DNA of 51,475 nt from Phycisphaerae bacterium. GTDB taxonomy: Bacteria; Planctomycetota; Phycisphaerae; UBA1845; JAFGLZ01. Location: NCBI GenBank assembly GCA_016927755.1, contig JAFGLZ010000215.1, positions 1-51,475 on the forward strand, in the 5' to 3' direction. Below, in pieces: positions 25,288-33,777 of this stretch (within the stretch, counting starts at the first letter, position 1; every line of letters begins with the position of its first letter). The translations under genes were made by a program, and so were the position numbers. The notes beneath the pieces are model-generated. The model did not search any database. It worked only from the letters and a program-made list of their open reading frames with translations, and had not been told where the DNA came from.

Positions 25288-26220
25288 TTAGCGTTTTAGC
25301 ACATCGATGTAGGACTTCATGAAAGCGTCGCGTTTGGGTTCGAGGCAGACGATGATCGGCCTGCCTTTGGTCTGGTCGATTCGTGTGTATCCCTCGTCGT
25401 CGACGATTAGGGGGAGCGTCTCGCGCTTTCCGAAGAAGAGGCCGGGTTTGGCGGCTTCGGCGAGGGCGAGTTGGTCGTGCAGGGTCATTCGCGCCTTGGG
25501 CCCGCCGATCCAGAGGCGGTAGAGGCTTTCGAGGGAGCGCGTCAGGGGCGAGTCGTGCTTGGCGACGGTGGTTCGCTCCTTGTCGGACAGGCGGACGGCC
25601 ATGGTGGAGTCGAGCGGGACGATTCGGGTGGGGATGCCGGCGGCGTAGACGACTTGTGCGTCCTTGATCGCGCCTCGGACGTTCCACTCGGGGACGAGCT
25701 CGCCGGTGTCGGCCCGGCCGTGAACGCAACCGCTCATGAGGACGAGTTCCTTGACGTTCTTCTTGAAGTCGTCGGAGAGTCTCATGGCATCGGCTACGTT
25801 CTGGAGGGGTCCGACGGCGATGACGGTAACCTGTTTGGGATACTTGTTGACGATGTCGACGAGGAATTGTGCGGCCGGAGCGTCGACGGGCTTGGTGGTT
25901 GTGTAGTCCTCGGCCCATGCGAACTGGTGGAACCAGATGCGGGGGGTCTCGCGCCCGACGGCGACGGGGACGTCGTCACGGCCGGTTCTGTGGAGGAGCT
26001 TGAGGGCGATCTTGGCACGGTCCTTGGTCCGACCGTCGGTGATGGTGACGCCGAGGGGTTGGAAGTCGGGGTAGTTAATGACGAATCCGAGGGCCCAGGC
26101 GTCGTCGATGTCGCCGCCGATGTCGGTGTCGAGGATGATCTTCATCTTCTCCTGGCTCGAGAGCGGCTGGGCATAGCACACCAACGCAGCCAGAGACGCT
26201 ATCACGATTGTCTTGCGCAC
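25288..26220 (-). CDS. Exported nucleoside hydrolase
   Basis: 310 residues from GTG at 26220, fixed by GGGAGGAA six bases upstream (26227-26234). The signal peptide is MRKTIVIASLAALVCYAQPL. The calcium-binding motif DTDIGGDIDD (31-40) is that of inosine-uridine nucleoside hydrolases. Further matches are VAVGPLQNVADAM, ELVLMSGC and EWNVRGAIKDAQVV; family members usually have EFN near this point. It should cleave N-ribosidic bonds of nucleosides or a related N-glycoside in the periplasm. It points towards the UroD-family gene. Confidence 0.92.
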   Translation of the reverse strand: MRKTIVIASLAALVCYAQPLSSQEKMKIILDTDIGGDIDDAWALGFVINYPDFQPLGVTITDGRTKDRAKIALKLLHRTGRDDVPVAVGRETPRIWFHQFAWAEDYTTTKPVDAPAAQFLVDIVNKYPKQVTVIAVGPLQNVADAMRLSDDFKKNVKELVLMSGCVHGRADTGELVPEWNVRGAIKDAQVVYAAGIPTRIVPLDSTMAVRLSDKERTTVAKHDSPLTRSLESLYRLWIGGPKARMTLHDQLALAEAAKPGLFFGKRETLPLIVDDEGYTRIDQTKGRPIIVCLEPKRDAFMKSYIDVLKR

Positions 26221-26226
26221 TATTCG

Positions 26227-26234
26227 TTCCTCCC
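26227..26234 (-). promoter_or_regulatory. Shine-Dalgarno that fixes the GTG start of the nucleoside hydrolase
   Basis: GGGAGGAA is six bases before GTG at 26220. A GTG at 26238 in the same frame would include this site in the coding region. Confidence 0.7.
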
Positions 26235-26284
26235 GCACACAAAAGTGTCAGGGCATTGTAACCGGAATCGCCGTGGAGCGAGGC

Positions 26285-27322
26285 TCAGCGGCGAAGATCC
26301 ATGGCGGTTTCGAAGAGGGCCTCGACGTTTGGGTAGGGGAAGCCCGGGTCGATCTCGACGTAGAGCCACGAGCCACCGGAGGGCGTGTCGAACGTTTCGA
26401 TCAGGCGGTGGACGTGATCGCGGATGTCCTGAGGGGTTCCGTGCTGCATCAGCTCGCCGCGATCGGGGTGGAGTTGGATCGCCAGGCCGAGGTCGCGGCA
26501 TTGTCGGGCGAGGTTACGTAGGTCGAAGGCGGGGAGCTGGGGCCAGATCGTCTTTGCGCCCAGGTCGCGGAAGTCTTGCAGGAGGGGATCGATCTTTCCG
26601 CAGCAGTGGAAGAAGACGTCTTTTCCGGCACGTCGAACGAGGTCGAAGAGCCGTTGGTATCGCGGCCTGAAGAAGCGGCGCCAGTCGGTCGGGGACATGA
26701 GGAGCGCGGACTGCGTGCCGTAGTCGTCTCCGAAAGTGACGGCGTCGACGCCGAGGGCGAGGGATCTCTTGGCGCAGGCTTCCACGTGTTCGACGATCAT
26801 GTCCTCGATCCGGTTGATCTCGGGTGTATCGAGTGCGACGTCCATGAGGACGTCCTCGAATCGGCGGAGGGAGTGGAGCGTTTCGAAGATGGAGCCCCAG
26901 CCGCCGAGGAGGAAGTATCCGTCGGCGAGGTGTTTGGCGGCGGTCCGGCGGTCGGCATCGAATTCGGGTCCTTCGCACGGCGGGGGCTCGGGCGGGCGGT
27001 AGTCGTCGAGCTTAGTCAGGTCGTTGAGGGGCCAGTCGATCGGATGGCCCCAGACACCGAAGATACGATACTCCCAGGTGGTGCCCCAGGGGTCGGTTTT
27101 GACGGCGTGATAGCGTCCGTCGGGGTCGAAGTCTTCGGGGGCTGGGGGTTCGGGCATGGTCCACGTGGCGACGTTGCCGAAGTCGTGTCCGCAGGCATGG
27201 ATGAGGTCCAGGAGCTTAGGTCCGTGCTCGTAGAGCCCGCCCGGGGAGGGATGGATCTGCAGGGGGATCTTGTCGACGGGTTGGTAGTTAATCGCGGCCA
27301 GCACACGTTCGCGGGGCGTCAT
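26285..27322 (-). CDS. Second UroD-family protein
   Basis: 345 residues from ATG at 27322 (GGGAG ~8 bases upstream); the longer open frame to 27529 adds a low-complexity leader. It opens MTPRERVLAAINYQPVDKIP, typical of the family. Other motifs are LGVDAVTFGDDYG, FFHCCGKIDPLL, with the His/Cys pair common to methyltransferase-type members, and LYVEIDPGFPYPNVEAL. It is divergent from the Gfo/Idh gene and precedes the nucleoside hydrolase by 64 bases on the same strand. Function is probably methyl transfer or demethylation; substrate unknown. Confidence 0.88.
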   Translation of the reverse strand: MTPRERVLAAINYQPVDKIPLQIHPSPGGLYEHGPKLLDLIHACGHDFGNVATWTMPEPPAPEDFDPDGRYHAVKTDPWGTTWEYRIFGVWGHPIDWPLNDLTKLDDYRPPEPPPCEGPEFDADRRTAAKHLADGYFLLGGWGSIFETLHSLRRFEDVLMDVALDTPEINRIEDMIVEHVEACAKRSLALGVDAVTFGDDYGTQSALLMSPTDWRRFFRPRYQRLFDLVRRAGKDVFFHCCGKIDPLLQDFRDLGAKTIWPQLPAFDLRNLARQCRDLGLAIQLHPDRGELMQHGTPQDIRDHVHRLIETFDTPSGGSWLYVEIDPGFPYPNVEALFETAMDLRR

Positions 27323-27383
27323 GCAGAAGCTCCCAGGTGTCGGTCGGGCCGTCACCTTTTGGGGCAACTGTACGCGATTAGGC

Positions 27384-27403
27384 GGTTCCGCGGTAGTGGA
27401 ACC
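27384..27403. promoter_or_regulatory. Inverted repeat in the divergent UroD / Gfo-Idh promoter region
   Basis: GGTTCC (27384-27389) and GGAACC (27398-27403) are separated by 8 bases, in the 247-base gap between two divergent genes. Position and symmetry suit an operator shared by both; no regulator gene is adjacent. Confidence 0.4.
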
Positions 27404-27569
27404 CGTGGGTCGCCTTGGGCATGGGGTCGAGGCGATCGGGTCTCGCTTTGGGCGTCGCGTCGAAGACTTGACAGGGATGTGACATTCGATTCCCCTGCAC
27501 GGATGTGGTCCGCGCAGACGGGTCCGCAATCCGAAGTAACAATCTCGTCATCGATTAAGGAGAGGGTCC

Positions 27570-28907
27570 ATGGGTGGTATTCATCGTCGTGATTTTCTGA
27601 AGCAGACGGCCCTTGCGGGCGCGGGCCTGTCCCTGACGGGCGGCGTGGCCCTGGGCCAGACGAAGCACCTCAAGCGTCGCGGATCGCCGAACGAGAAGCT
27701 CAACATCGCGATCATTGGCGTGGGGCATCGGGGTGGGGCGAACACGGGCGGCGTCAAGGGTGAGAACATCGTGGCGCTCTGCGACGTGAACGATCGGTTC
27801 CTCGATCCCGCCAGCAAGCAGTTCCCGCAGGCGAAACGGTACAAGGACTGGCGAAAGGCGCTCGAGCAGAAGGACATCGACGCGGTCGTCTGCAGCACGA
27901 CGGACCACACGCATGCGTTCGTCAGCGTGGCGGCGATGGAACTCGGGATGCACGTCTACTGCGAGAAGCCGCTGGCGCACTCGGTGTGGGAGGCCAACAA
28001 GGTCCGCGAGACTTACCTGAAGCACAAGGACAAGATCGCCACGCAGATGGGCACGCAGATTCACGCGACGGACAACTACCGACGGGTGGTGGAGATGATC
28101 CAGGGCGGGGCGATCGGCAAGGTGAAAGAGGTCCACGTCTGGTGCGGTCGCGTCGGCCCGGGTGGCGACTGGCCGAAGGAGGCTGATCCGGTGCCGGCGG
28201 GCCTGGATTGGGATCTCTGGTGCGGGCCGGCGCCGGTTCATCCGTTCAGCTATAAGGTCCTTCCGGCGGACGGGAAGTGGAACTGTCTCTCGTGGAACCT
28301 GTTCTGGGACTACGGGCAGGGGACGATGGGGGACATGGGCAGCCACATGATCGACTTGGCGTACTGGGCGCTCGATTTGGACTATCCGACGAGTTGCGAG
28401 GCCCAGGCGGATCCATGGCCGGCGAGCCCGGTGACCTGCTCGAAGTGGCTGATCGCGACGTATCAGCACCCGGCCAAGGGCGATCGCGGCCCGGTCAAGC
28501 TGGTGTGGTACGACGGGGTGAAGCGTCCGAAGTCTCCCCAGGGTTTCGATTTGAACGCTTGGCACAAGGGGGTGATGTTCCACGGCGACAAGGGCACGCT
28601 GCTGGCAGACTATCCGTTCCACTATTTGCTACCGAAGAAGGACTATCGCGGCTTCGAGCCGCCGAAGATGGAGATCCCGGCGTCTCGGGGGCATTACGTG
28701 GAGTGGATCGAGGGGTGCAAGACGGGCTCGCCGACGTTGTGCAACTTCGATTACGCGGGCAAGCTGATCCAGCACAACCTGCTGGCCAACGTGGCTTACC
28801 GTGCGGGCAAGAAGCTCGATTGGGACGCGAAGGCGCTGAAGGCGACGAACTGCCCCGAGGCGGATCAGTTCATCAAGCGCGAATACCGCAAGGGATGGAC
28901 GATCTAG
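27570..28907 (+). CDS. Tat-exported Gfo/Idh/MocA family oxidoreductase
   Basis: 445 residues, with AAGGAG before the ATG. The twin-arginine signal IHRRDFLKQTALAGAG is followed by a Rossmann fold (LNIAIIGVGHRGG) and the family motif EKPLAHS. The dinucleotide is most likely NAD(P), carried through Tat with the folded protein, as in planctomycete secreted Gfo/Idh proteins and periplasmic glucose-fructose oxidoreductase. It would oxidise or reduce a sugar or cyclitol. The neighbours in the catabolic island suggest the same glycan substrate. A strong terminator follows. Confidence 0.93.
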   Translation: MGGIHRRDFLKQTALAGAGLSLTGGVALGQTKHLKRRGSPNEKLNIAIIGVGHRGGANTGGVKGENIVALCDVNDRFLDPASKQFPQAKRYKDWRKALEQKDIDAVVCSTTDHTHAFVSVAAMELGMHVYCEKPLAHSVWEANKVRETYLKHKDKIATQMGTQIHATDNYRRVVEMIQGGAIGKVKEVHVWCGRVGPGGDWPKEADPVPAGLDWDLWCGPAPVHPFSYKVLPADGKWNCLSWNLFWDYGQGTMGDMGSHMIDLAYWALDLDYPTSCEAQADPWPASPVTCSKWLIATYQHPAKGDRGPVKLVWYDGVKRPKSPQGFDLNAWHKGVMFHGDKGTLLADYPFHYLLPKKDYRGFEPPKMEIPASRGHYVEWIEGCKTGSPTLCNFDYAGKLIQHNLLANVAYRAGKKLDWDAKALKATNCPEADQFIKREYRKGWTI

Positions 28908-28909
28908 GG

Positions 28910-28937
28910 AAGTACGAAGTACAAAGGACGAAGTATG
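28910..28937 (+). repeat. Four tandem 7-base repeats
   Basis: AAGTACG, AAGTACA, AAGGACG and AAGTATG stand head to tail immediately after the Gfo/Idh stop codon. Similar heptamer runs are, to my recollection, scattered in planctomycete and verrucomicrobial genomes; this should be checked. Confidence 0.6.
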
Positions 28938-28988
28938 GAGAAGGTCGGGCGGCTTGCTCGTCGGATCCGTACATCCGTCAATCACGAA

Positions 28989-29023
28989 CGGCCCTGGCGG
29001 CGATGCCAGGGTCGTCTCTTTTT
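28989..29023 (+). terminator. Rho-independent terminator after the Gfo/Idh gene
   Basis: GGCCCTGGC (28990-28998) and GCCAGGGTC (29005-29013) pair around a six-base loop, with CGTCTCTTTTT after it. Confidence 0.75.
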
Positions 29024-29065
29024 GGCGGGTTTGAACGCGGTCGGGGTCGGCTCGGATGGGCTGGG

Positions 29066-29950
29066 TTATCTTCCCTTGACTGACTCGACGACCTTTCGGG
29101 CCACATCGGGCTTGTTGGAGATGATGCCGTCGATTCCGGCGGCGATCAGGCGCTTCATCTCTGCCTCGTCGTCGACGGTGTAGGCCCAGGCCTTTAGGCC
29201 GGCGGCGTGAACGCGCTGGATGCTTTCTTCGGTGAGGTCCTTGTGGTCCCAGCCGATCGCGCTAGCGCCCGTCTTCTTGATCACGCGGATCTTCGGGTTC
29301 GTGATTTCGCCGCCGCCCAGCGCGCCCAGCACGATCTTGGGCTCGAGTTGGTGCAGTTCTCGCAGGTACTTCCAGTCGAAGGCCTGGACGACGACCTTCT
29401 CGACGGCGTCGATGGCCTTTAGGTCCTCCAGGGTCTGCTCGGGGGTTCCGCCCTTGCGCTCCAGGAGGGGCACGCTTCCCTGGAGGATGGCGAGGGTGGC
29501 GGCCTGATTGGTGGGCAGCCTTTCGCCGGCGAACTTGGGGTCCTTCCACGAGCCCGCGTCGAGCTCCTGAAGCTCTGCGAGCGTTTTGGACCGGACCAGG
29601 ATCTTCTTGCCGCCCCACTTTTTGCAGGCGTCCGTCGTGCGGTCGAGCGTGCTATCGTGGATGGCGATCATCTTGCCGTCCTTGGTGGCGTAGAAGTCGT
29701 CCTCGACCATATCCGCCTTCTGCTGGACGGCCAACTTGAACGAGGCGAGCGTGTTTTCCGGGGCGTACGCGCTGGCGCCGCGATGGCCGATGATGAGAAC
29801 GCGGTCGGACTGGACCAGCTCTCGCGGCGAGGTCGTCTTTGCCGCCGGCTTGCCCTTGGGGCCGGCCTGGGCCGCGAAGATCGGGCCCGTGCTCGCCAGC
29901 GAGATGGCAAACGCACACACCGTGGCCAACTGAATCATCTTCCCGTCCAT
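29066..29950 (-). CDS. Exported glycerophosphodiester phosphodiesterase
   Basis: 294 residues with AGGAG before the ATG and a signal peptide (IQLATVCAFAISLASTGPIFA). The catalytic core is clear: IIGHRGASAYAPENTLASF (His56, Arg57, Glu65), MVEDDFYATKDG (Glu83, Asp85) and IAIHDSTLDRTT (His98). It should hydrolyse deacylated phospholipid diesters to glycerol-3-phosphate in the periplasm. The C-terminus keeps AWAYTVDDEAEMKRLIAAG and GIISNKPD. Its start overlaps the 3' end of the upstream lipoprotein gene by 16 bases, so the two are translationally close. Confidence 0.95.
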   Translation of the reverse strand: MDGKMIQLATVCAFAISLASTGPIFAAQAGPKGKPAAKTTSPRELVQSDRVLIIGHRGASAYAPENTLASFKLAVQQKADMVEDDFYATKDGKMIAIHDSTLDRTTDACKKWGGKKILVRSKTLAELQELDAGSWKDPKFAGERLPTNQAATLAILQGSVPLLERKGGTPEQTLEDLKAIDAVEKVVVQAFDWKYLRELHQLEPKIVLGALGGGEITNPKIRVIKKTGASAIGWDHKDLTEESIQRVHAAGLKAWAYTVDDEAEMKRLIAAGIDGIISNKPDVARKVVESVKGR

Positions 29951-30714
29951 TGCTTTCTCCTGTCCGGTTCTGGCGGGGTCTGATCCGCGGGCGGTTCGCG
30001 GGCCGCGTCCGGATCACCCGCGGGAGGTTGAACGTTCTCGCCGATCTCGCCGGCCACTGACGTGCTGAGTTTCCTAGAGGGATACTTGATGTCGATCCAC
30101 TGGGTCGCCTTATATCGCTCGGCCACTTGACTGAAGAGGTTTCCCTGTCCGCTAACGATGTCCACGCCGTCCAGTGGGATGATCTTGTAGAAGTCCCACC
30201 GGTCCTGGATCAGCGGGAGCCGGCGAACGACCTCGTCGATCGTCTGGAACTGGGGCTCGAATCGATCGCAGCGGTTGACGCCGTTGGCACCGTACAGTCC
30301 GTCTCGCTCGAGCAGATGGACGGCGTGACAGTAGCCGCGTCGCGTCAATTGCTTCTGGGTGTCGAAGAAGACGCGCACCGTCCCGACGATAAGCAGTCTG
30401 GCCGGCCAGCCGTCGTCGGCCAGGAGTGCGGCGGAGGCGATAGCCCAGTCGTCGCAGTCGCCGTGTTCGAGCCGCATCGAGGTCGTGAGCGACTGCCAGT
30501 CGTCCGCCTTTTCCACGGGGGGATCGGGTTTGCGCTGGACGCGCATGTCGATGATCTCGGCCGCCTCGGCGGGGGTGGAGATCTGCCCGACGAGGTCAGC
30601 GGGCTCGCAATCGAGGAGCACGTGGAGCCGCTCGTGCTCGGCGCACCCGCCGGCCAGCGAAACGATCAGCCCCAAGACGGGCAGTATCAAGATGGATGAA
30701 CGAAGCGCGTCCAT
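29935..30714 (-). CDS. Lipoprotein with transglutaminase-like cysteine peptidase fold
   Basis: 259 residues. The lipobox LAGGC gives Cys24. The motif EHGDCDDWAIASAALL puts Cys87 in the GDCD(D/E) context of bacterial transglutaminase-like proteins, followed by YCHAVHLLERDG with the likely catalytic His (130 or 133). The C-terminal ~40 residues are Pro/Asp-rich and disordered. It could be a protease, a cross-linking enzyme or an inactive member. It overlaps the phosphodiesterase gene by 16 bases and is transcribed first. Confidence 0.82.
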   Translation of the reverse strand: MDALRSSILILPVLGLIVSLAGGCAEHERLHVLLDCEPADLVGQISTPAEAAEIIDMRVQRKPDPPVEKADDWQSLTTSMRLEHGDCDDWAIASAALLADDGWPARLLIVGTVRVFFDTQKQLTRRGYCHAVHLLERDGLYGANGVNRCDRFEPQFQTIDEVVRRLPLIQDRWDFYKIIPLDGVDIVSGQGNLFSQVAERYKATQWIDIKYPSRKLSTSVAGEIGENVQPPAGDPDAAREPPADQTPPEPDRRKQWTGR

Positions 30715-30804
30715 GCAATACGCATGCTAACGCCGGCGCCTGGGCGTAGCAAGACGATCCAGGGAGCGCGGGCGCGGCGGCGTGTGGGTTTCACTTCGAG
30801 CCGC

Positions 30805-32112
30805 TCAGTGGTCCTCTCCGCCCGACAGGTCCTTGCCTGCCAGGAGGGTGTCGAGTTCCTTGGTCAACTGCCCCTTAAGACCGGGGGCCAGACCGATGTG
30901 GACGGCCTGGACGTTGCCGTCCTTGCCGATGATGACGCTGTGGGGGATGCCCGAGACGCCGTAGCGTTTGGCGACCGCGGCGTCGGTGTCGAGCCCGACG
31001 CTGCATGCGAGGTCCTGCTTTTTCATGAAGGCCTTGATCGCCTCGGGCGTCTCCTGGATGTTCACGGCGCAGAAGACGACGCCCTTGGTTTTGTATGCCT
31101 CCGCGACGCCGGCGATGACGGGCAGGGCCTTGCGACACGGGCCGCACCAGGTGGCCCAGAAGTCGAGGATGACGACGTTCTTTCCCTTCTGGTCGGACAG
31201 TTTGAGCTTGCCGCCGTCGAGAAGGTTGAGCTCGAAATCCGGCGCGGGCTTGCCGACGGTTGGGTGAGAGCCTACCGGCGATCCACCGCGCTTGGGCGGC
31301 GTGGCGCCTGCCTCGACGGCGCCGGCGGGCGGGGTGAACTTGAACATGTCTTCGGGAAGCGGCGTGTTGACGCCCCATTTCTCGTACACGGCCGTTACGA
31401 CGAACCCACCGCCCGACTTTCCCTCCGAGCGGGAGGGCATGGTCCATCGGGACTCGATCTTCATGATCACGGGCTTGTCGCCCGAGGCGATGAGCATATC
31501 CCACGTCATGCGTTTCTGAGTGAACTTCAACAGATCGCACTTGGTCTTGTCGAACTCGACGGTCCCGACGTTCGACCCCGTTTCGATTTCCTTGACGATC
31601 TCGGCGTAGGATTGGTCGGCCAGGAGCCGCGGGACCAGGCTCGGTCCGCCGAAGAAGCCGCTGCGCAGGCGCATCGAACGCGCCTTCGATTCTCCGGTGA
31701 GCAAGTCGGCAGCGCCGACGGGGACATCATCCTTCAAGATCTCGTTGGTCGCGGCGATGTAGCTGTACAGCGTCTTCCCGTCGGCCACGAGGATGCCGTT
31801 GTCCTTGCCTTCGACGCCCCGGAAGGCAAGCTTGTTCGGGCGGGCCACGGCCAGTCGGTAGGTGTTCTTGAAGGTGGGGACCTTCGGCCCCTCATCCGCG
31901 CCTTCGACGGGCTCGATGCTCAGACGGATGTCGACGGTGAGCGTCTTGGCCTTGCCCAGGTGCTTGGCGAGTCGCTCGATGACCTGCTTGGTCTTGGCGT
32001 CGATCTTGGGTTGCGTCATTTCCTTCTGCTGGCCCCATGTCGTCGGGCCGAAACCGAGACAGGCCGCCAGCAAGAGAGCCCGGGCACAACGTCGCCTTGG
32101 ATACGGGGGCAT
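30805..32112 (-). CDS. Exported TlpA-like redoxin with N-terminal DUF2092/LolA-like domain
   Basis: 435 residues from ATG at 32112; AAAGGA lies upstream. The first ~29 residues are a signal peptide (RALLLAACLGFGPTTWG). Residues ~38-262 form a beta-rich domain with VIERLAKHLGKAKTL, RPNKLAFRG and SYIAATNEILKDD, like DUF2092/LolA-type lipoprotein-carrier folds. Residues ~285-430 are a thioredoxin of the TlpA/ResA type with PDFELNLLDGG and FWATWCGPCRKALP (Cys323 and Cys326) and a cis-Pro motif GVSGIPHSVII. It should be a periplasmic thiol reductase. The joining of a lipid-carrier-like domain to a redoxin is seen in planctomycetes but has no set function. Confidence 0.9.
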   Translation of the reverse strand: MPPYPRRRCARALLLAACLGFGPTTWGQQKEMTQPKIDAKTKQVIERLAKHLGKAKTLTVDIRLSIEPVEGADEGPKVPTFKNTYRLAVARPNKLAFRGVEGKDNGILVADGKTLYSYIAATNEILKDDVPVGAADLLTGESKARSMRLRSGFFGGPSLVPRLLADQSYAEIVKEIETGSNVGTVEFDKTKCDLLKFTQKRMTWDMLIASGDKPVIMKIESRWTMPSRSEGKSGGGFVVTAVYEKWGVNTPLPEDMFKFTPPAGAVEAGATPPKRGGSPVGSHPTVGKPAPDFELNLLDGGKLKLSDQKGKNVVILDFWATWCGPCRKALPVIAGVAEAYKTKGVVFCAVNIQETPEAIKAFMKKQDLACSVGLDTDAAVAKRYGVSGIPHSVIIGKDGNVQAVHIGLAPGLKGQLTKELDTLLAGKDLSGGEDH

Positions 32113-32220
32113 GGGAACATCCTTTCCGCAGAGACTCGCCGTCGTTGATCCGTTGCCGCAGCGTTCATCTTCGTCGGCCCGGATCGGAAACACAAGCGGG
32201 GAGGGCGCAGCGCAAGCGAA

Positions 32221-32249
32221 ACCGGAGCGCCGCGTTCGGGCGCTCCGGT
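32221..32249 (-). terminator. Strong hairpin terminator between lipoprotein and redoxin genes
   Basis: ACCGGAGCGCC (32221-32231) and GGCGCTCCGGT (32239-32249) form an 11-bp perfect stem with a 7-base loop. On the minus strand TTCGCTT follows. It separates the small lipoprotein gene from the redoxin gene. Confidence 0.75.
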
Positions 32250-32314
32250 TCTCTATTCTGGTTTGGTTGTTGGACGCCGCCGACGCTGCGCCGGACGGCG
32301 GAACGATGCGGCGC

Positions 32315-32830
32315 TTAGAGCTCGAGGCCTGGAACGAGTCCGGCCAGACCGCCGAGGTCACCGTCCTGCAGGCCTTCCAGGACGCCGGTGATCAGCTCGA
32401 CCTGGTGTTCGGTGACGGTGATTCCCGCGGCTTCCACCAACGGGATCAGCTCCGAGGGGTCGGTGTCGGAACTGATATCCGGGAAGTCGGTTTCCGTGAG
32501 AGCGGTGACGGTTTCTTCATCCACTTGGGCCGCCAGATCCTTGATCTGCTGGGCGTCGTCGAGGGTCCAACTGGCGCCGGTGACGATGTTGACGGCGGAG
32601 GCGATTTCGCTCGTGGAGAGATCGGCGACGGTCTGGGCGATATTCAGCACGGCGGCGGCGATTTCCTCGGGCGTCTGCGCGTCCTGGTACTCTTGGATCG
32701 CCCCGAAGACCTTCGCGCCTGCCGTGGCCGCAGCGACCAAGTTCGACGTCGGCATGCAGCATCCCTCGATCATTGGCGCGGCCACAACGGCGATCACCAC
32801 GCACATCAGCACGGCCATAGACTTATGCAC
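32315..32830 (-). CDS. Small hypothetical exported protein, possible lipoprotein
   Basis: 171 residues from GTG at 32830, with AAAGGAG eight bases upstream. The N-terminus is hydrophobic (MAVLMCVVIAVVAAPMIEGCC), with IEGC a poor lipobox. The mature part is acidic and helical, with many Ala, Thr and Asp residues (EEIAAAVLNIAQTVADLST). It ends in Gly/Leu-rich GGLAGLVPGLEL. No family is recognised. It has its own terminator. Confidence 0.7.
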   Translation of the reverse strand: MHKSMAVLMCVVIAVVAAPMIEGCCMPTSNLVAAATAGAKVFGAIQEYQDAQTPEEIAAAVLNIAQTVADLSTSEIASAVNIVTGASWTLDDAQQIKDLAAQVDEETVTALTETDFPDISSDTDPSELIPLVEAAGITVTEHQVELITGVLEGLQDGDLGGLAGLVPGLEL

Positions 32831-33297
32831 GATAGCTTCTCCTTTACCGAGTCGACCCTGGGGGGCCGAGCAAGACGCGTCACACCCATTCCGAGTGGCG
32901 AGTCGCCACGTGAGATTCATCGTCTCCGACCGGCGAGGGCTTCATCGCGGGGGCGGAAGGTTTCGTTCCGGATGGAATTCAGGCGTGTGAGCGCCGATTG
33001 GCTGGGGGTCGAGTGGCGTTTTGTCAATGTGATCGTCTGGATAACGGGGCCGATAACGGGGGCGGCGGGATCGGGTAGATCCTATGAATCGTTTCGACGC
33101 GGGCATCGGTGTTGGATGTTCCGCAGGAGCCGCGGGGTTCACCTCGCATGTAGCGACTGCCGCGCGTCATGAATGCCGCGGCTCGGGGTCTCGATTTCGG
33201 CCCTAATTCGGTTGGGCGTAGCGTATAATGCCGGGGCGCGATTCGTGCGATCACTTCCGCAATCCGTCCATCCGGCGACCGCCGGGGAGCGTGGCGT
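32831..33297. other. Divergent intergenic region
   Basis: No gene is called. It contains a short direct repeat, GATAACGGGG twice 12 bases apart near 33040-33062, and the promoter described at 33224. It separates the minus-strand lipoprotein from the Mo-oxidoreductase pair. Confidence 0.45.
33224..33229 (+). promoter_or_regulatory. Consensus -10 element (TATAAT) of the Mo-oxidoreductase operon
   Basis: A perfect TATAAT lies ~70 bases before the ATG of the iron-sulfur subunit, in a 70% GC background. The -35 region shows no TTGACA at 16-18 bases, so an activator or another -35 form may be involved. Confidence 0.5.
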
Positions 33298-33777
33298 ATG
33301 GACGTCAAGATCGAGATGACGGTTAACGGGAAGCGGGTCGAGGTTCGGAGCGATCCGGACACGCCGCTGCTGGAGGTTCTTCGGGAGGACCTCGAATTGA
33401 CGGGCACCAAGTATGGGTGCGGGGAGGGCTCGTGCGGGGCGTGCACTGTCCTGCTCGACGGGGAGTCCGTTCGGTCTTGCATCACGCCGGTGTCCAAGGC
33501 AGCGGGGCGCGAGGTAAGGACGATCGAGGGGCTTGCCGCAGGGGGCAAGCTTCACCCGGTGCAGGAGGCGTTTCTGGCCGAGGGAGCGATGCAGTGCGGC
33601 TACTGCACGTCAGGGATGATTATCGAGGCCGTGGCGTTGGTGGAGCGGAATCCGAGCCCGACGGACGCGCAGATCGTCGAGGCCATGAATGGGCACCTCT
33701 GCCGATGCTGCGGATACCCGAAGATCCTGAGGGCCGTCCGCCGGGCCGGCGCCGCCAAGCAAGGGGGTGCGAGATGA
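33298..33777 (+). CDS. [2Fe-2S] subunit of a xanthine-oxidase family oxidoreductase (IorA/CoxS type)
   Basis: 159 residues. The plant-type ferredoxin cluster uses Cys41, Cys46, Cys49 and Cys61 (YGCGEGSCGACTVLLDG). The second cluster uses Cys100, Cys103, Cys135 and Cys137 (QCGYCTSGM and GHLCRCCGYPKI). The family normally has CRCTGY; here the Thr is Cys138. It passes electrons from the molybdenum cofactor of the next gene product. Its TGA overlaps the next ATG (ATGA), so the two are translationally coupled. No FAD subunit (CoxM) gene is present, as in IorAB-type enzymes. Confidence 0.94.
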   Translation: MDVKIEMTVNGKRVEVRSDPDTPLLEVLREDLELTGTKYGCGEGSCGACTVLLDGESVRSCITPVSKAAGREVRTIEGLAAGGKLHPVQEAFLAEGAMQCGYCTSGMIIEAVALVERNPSPTDAQIVEAMNGHLCRCCGYPKILRAVRRAGAAKQGGAR

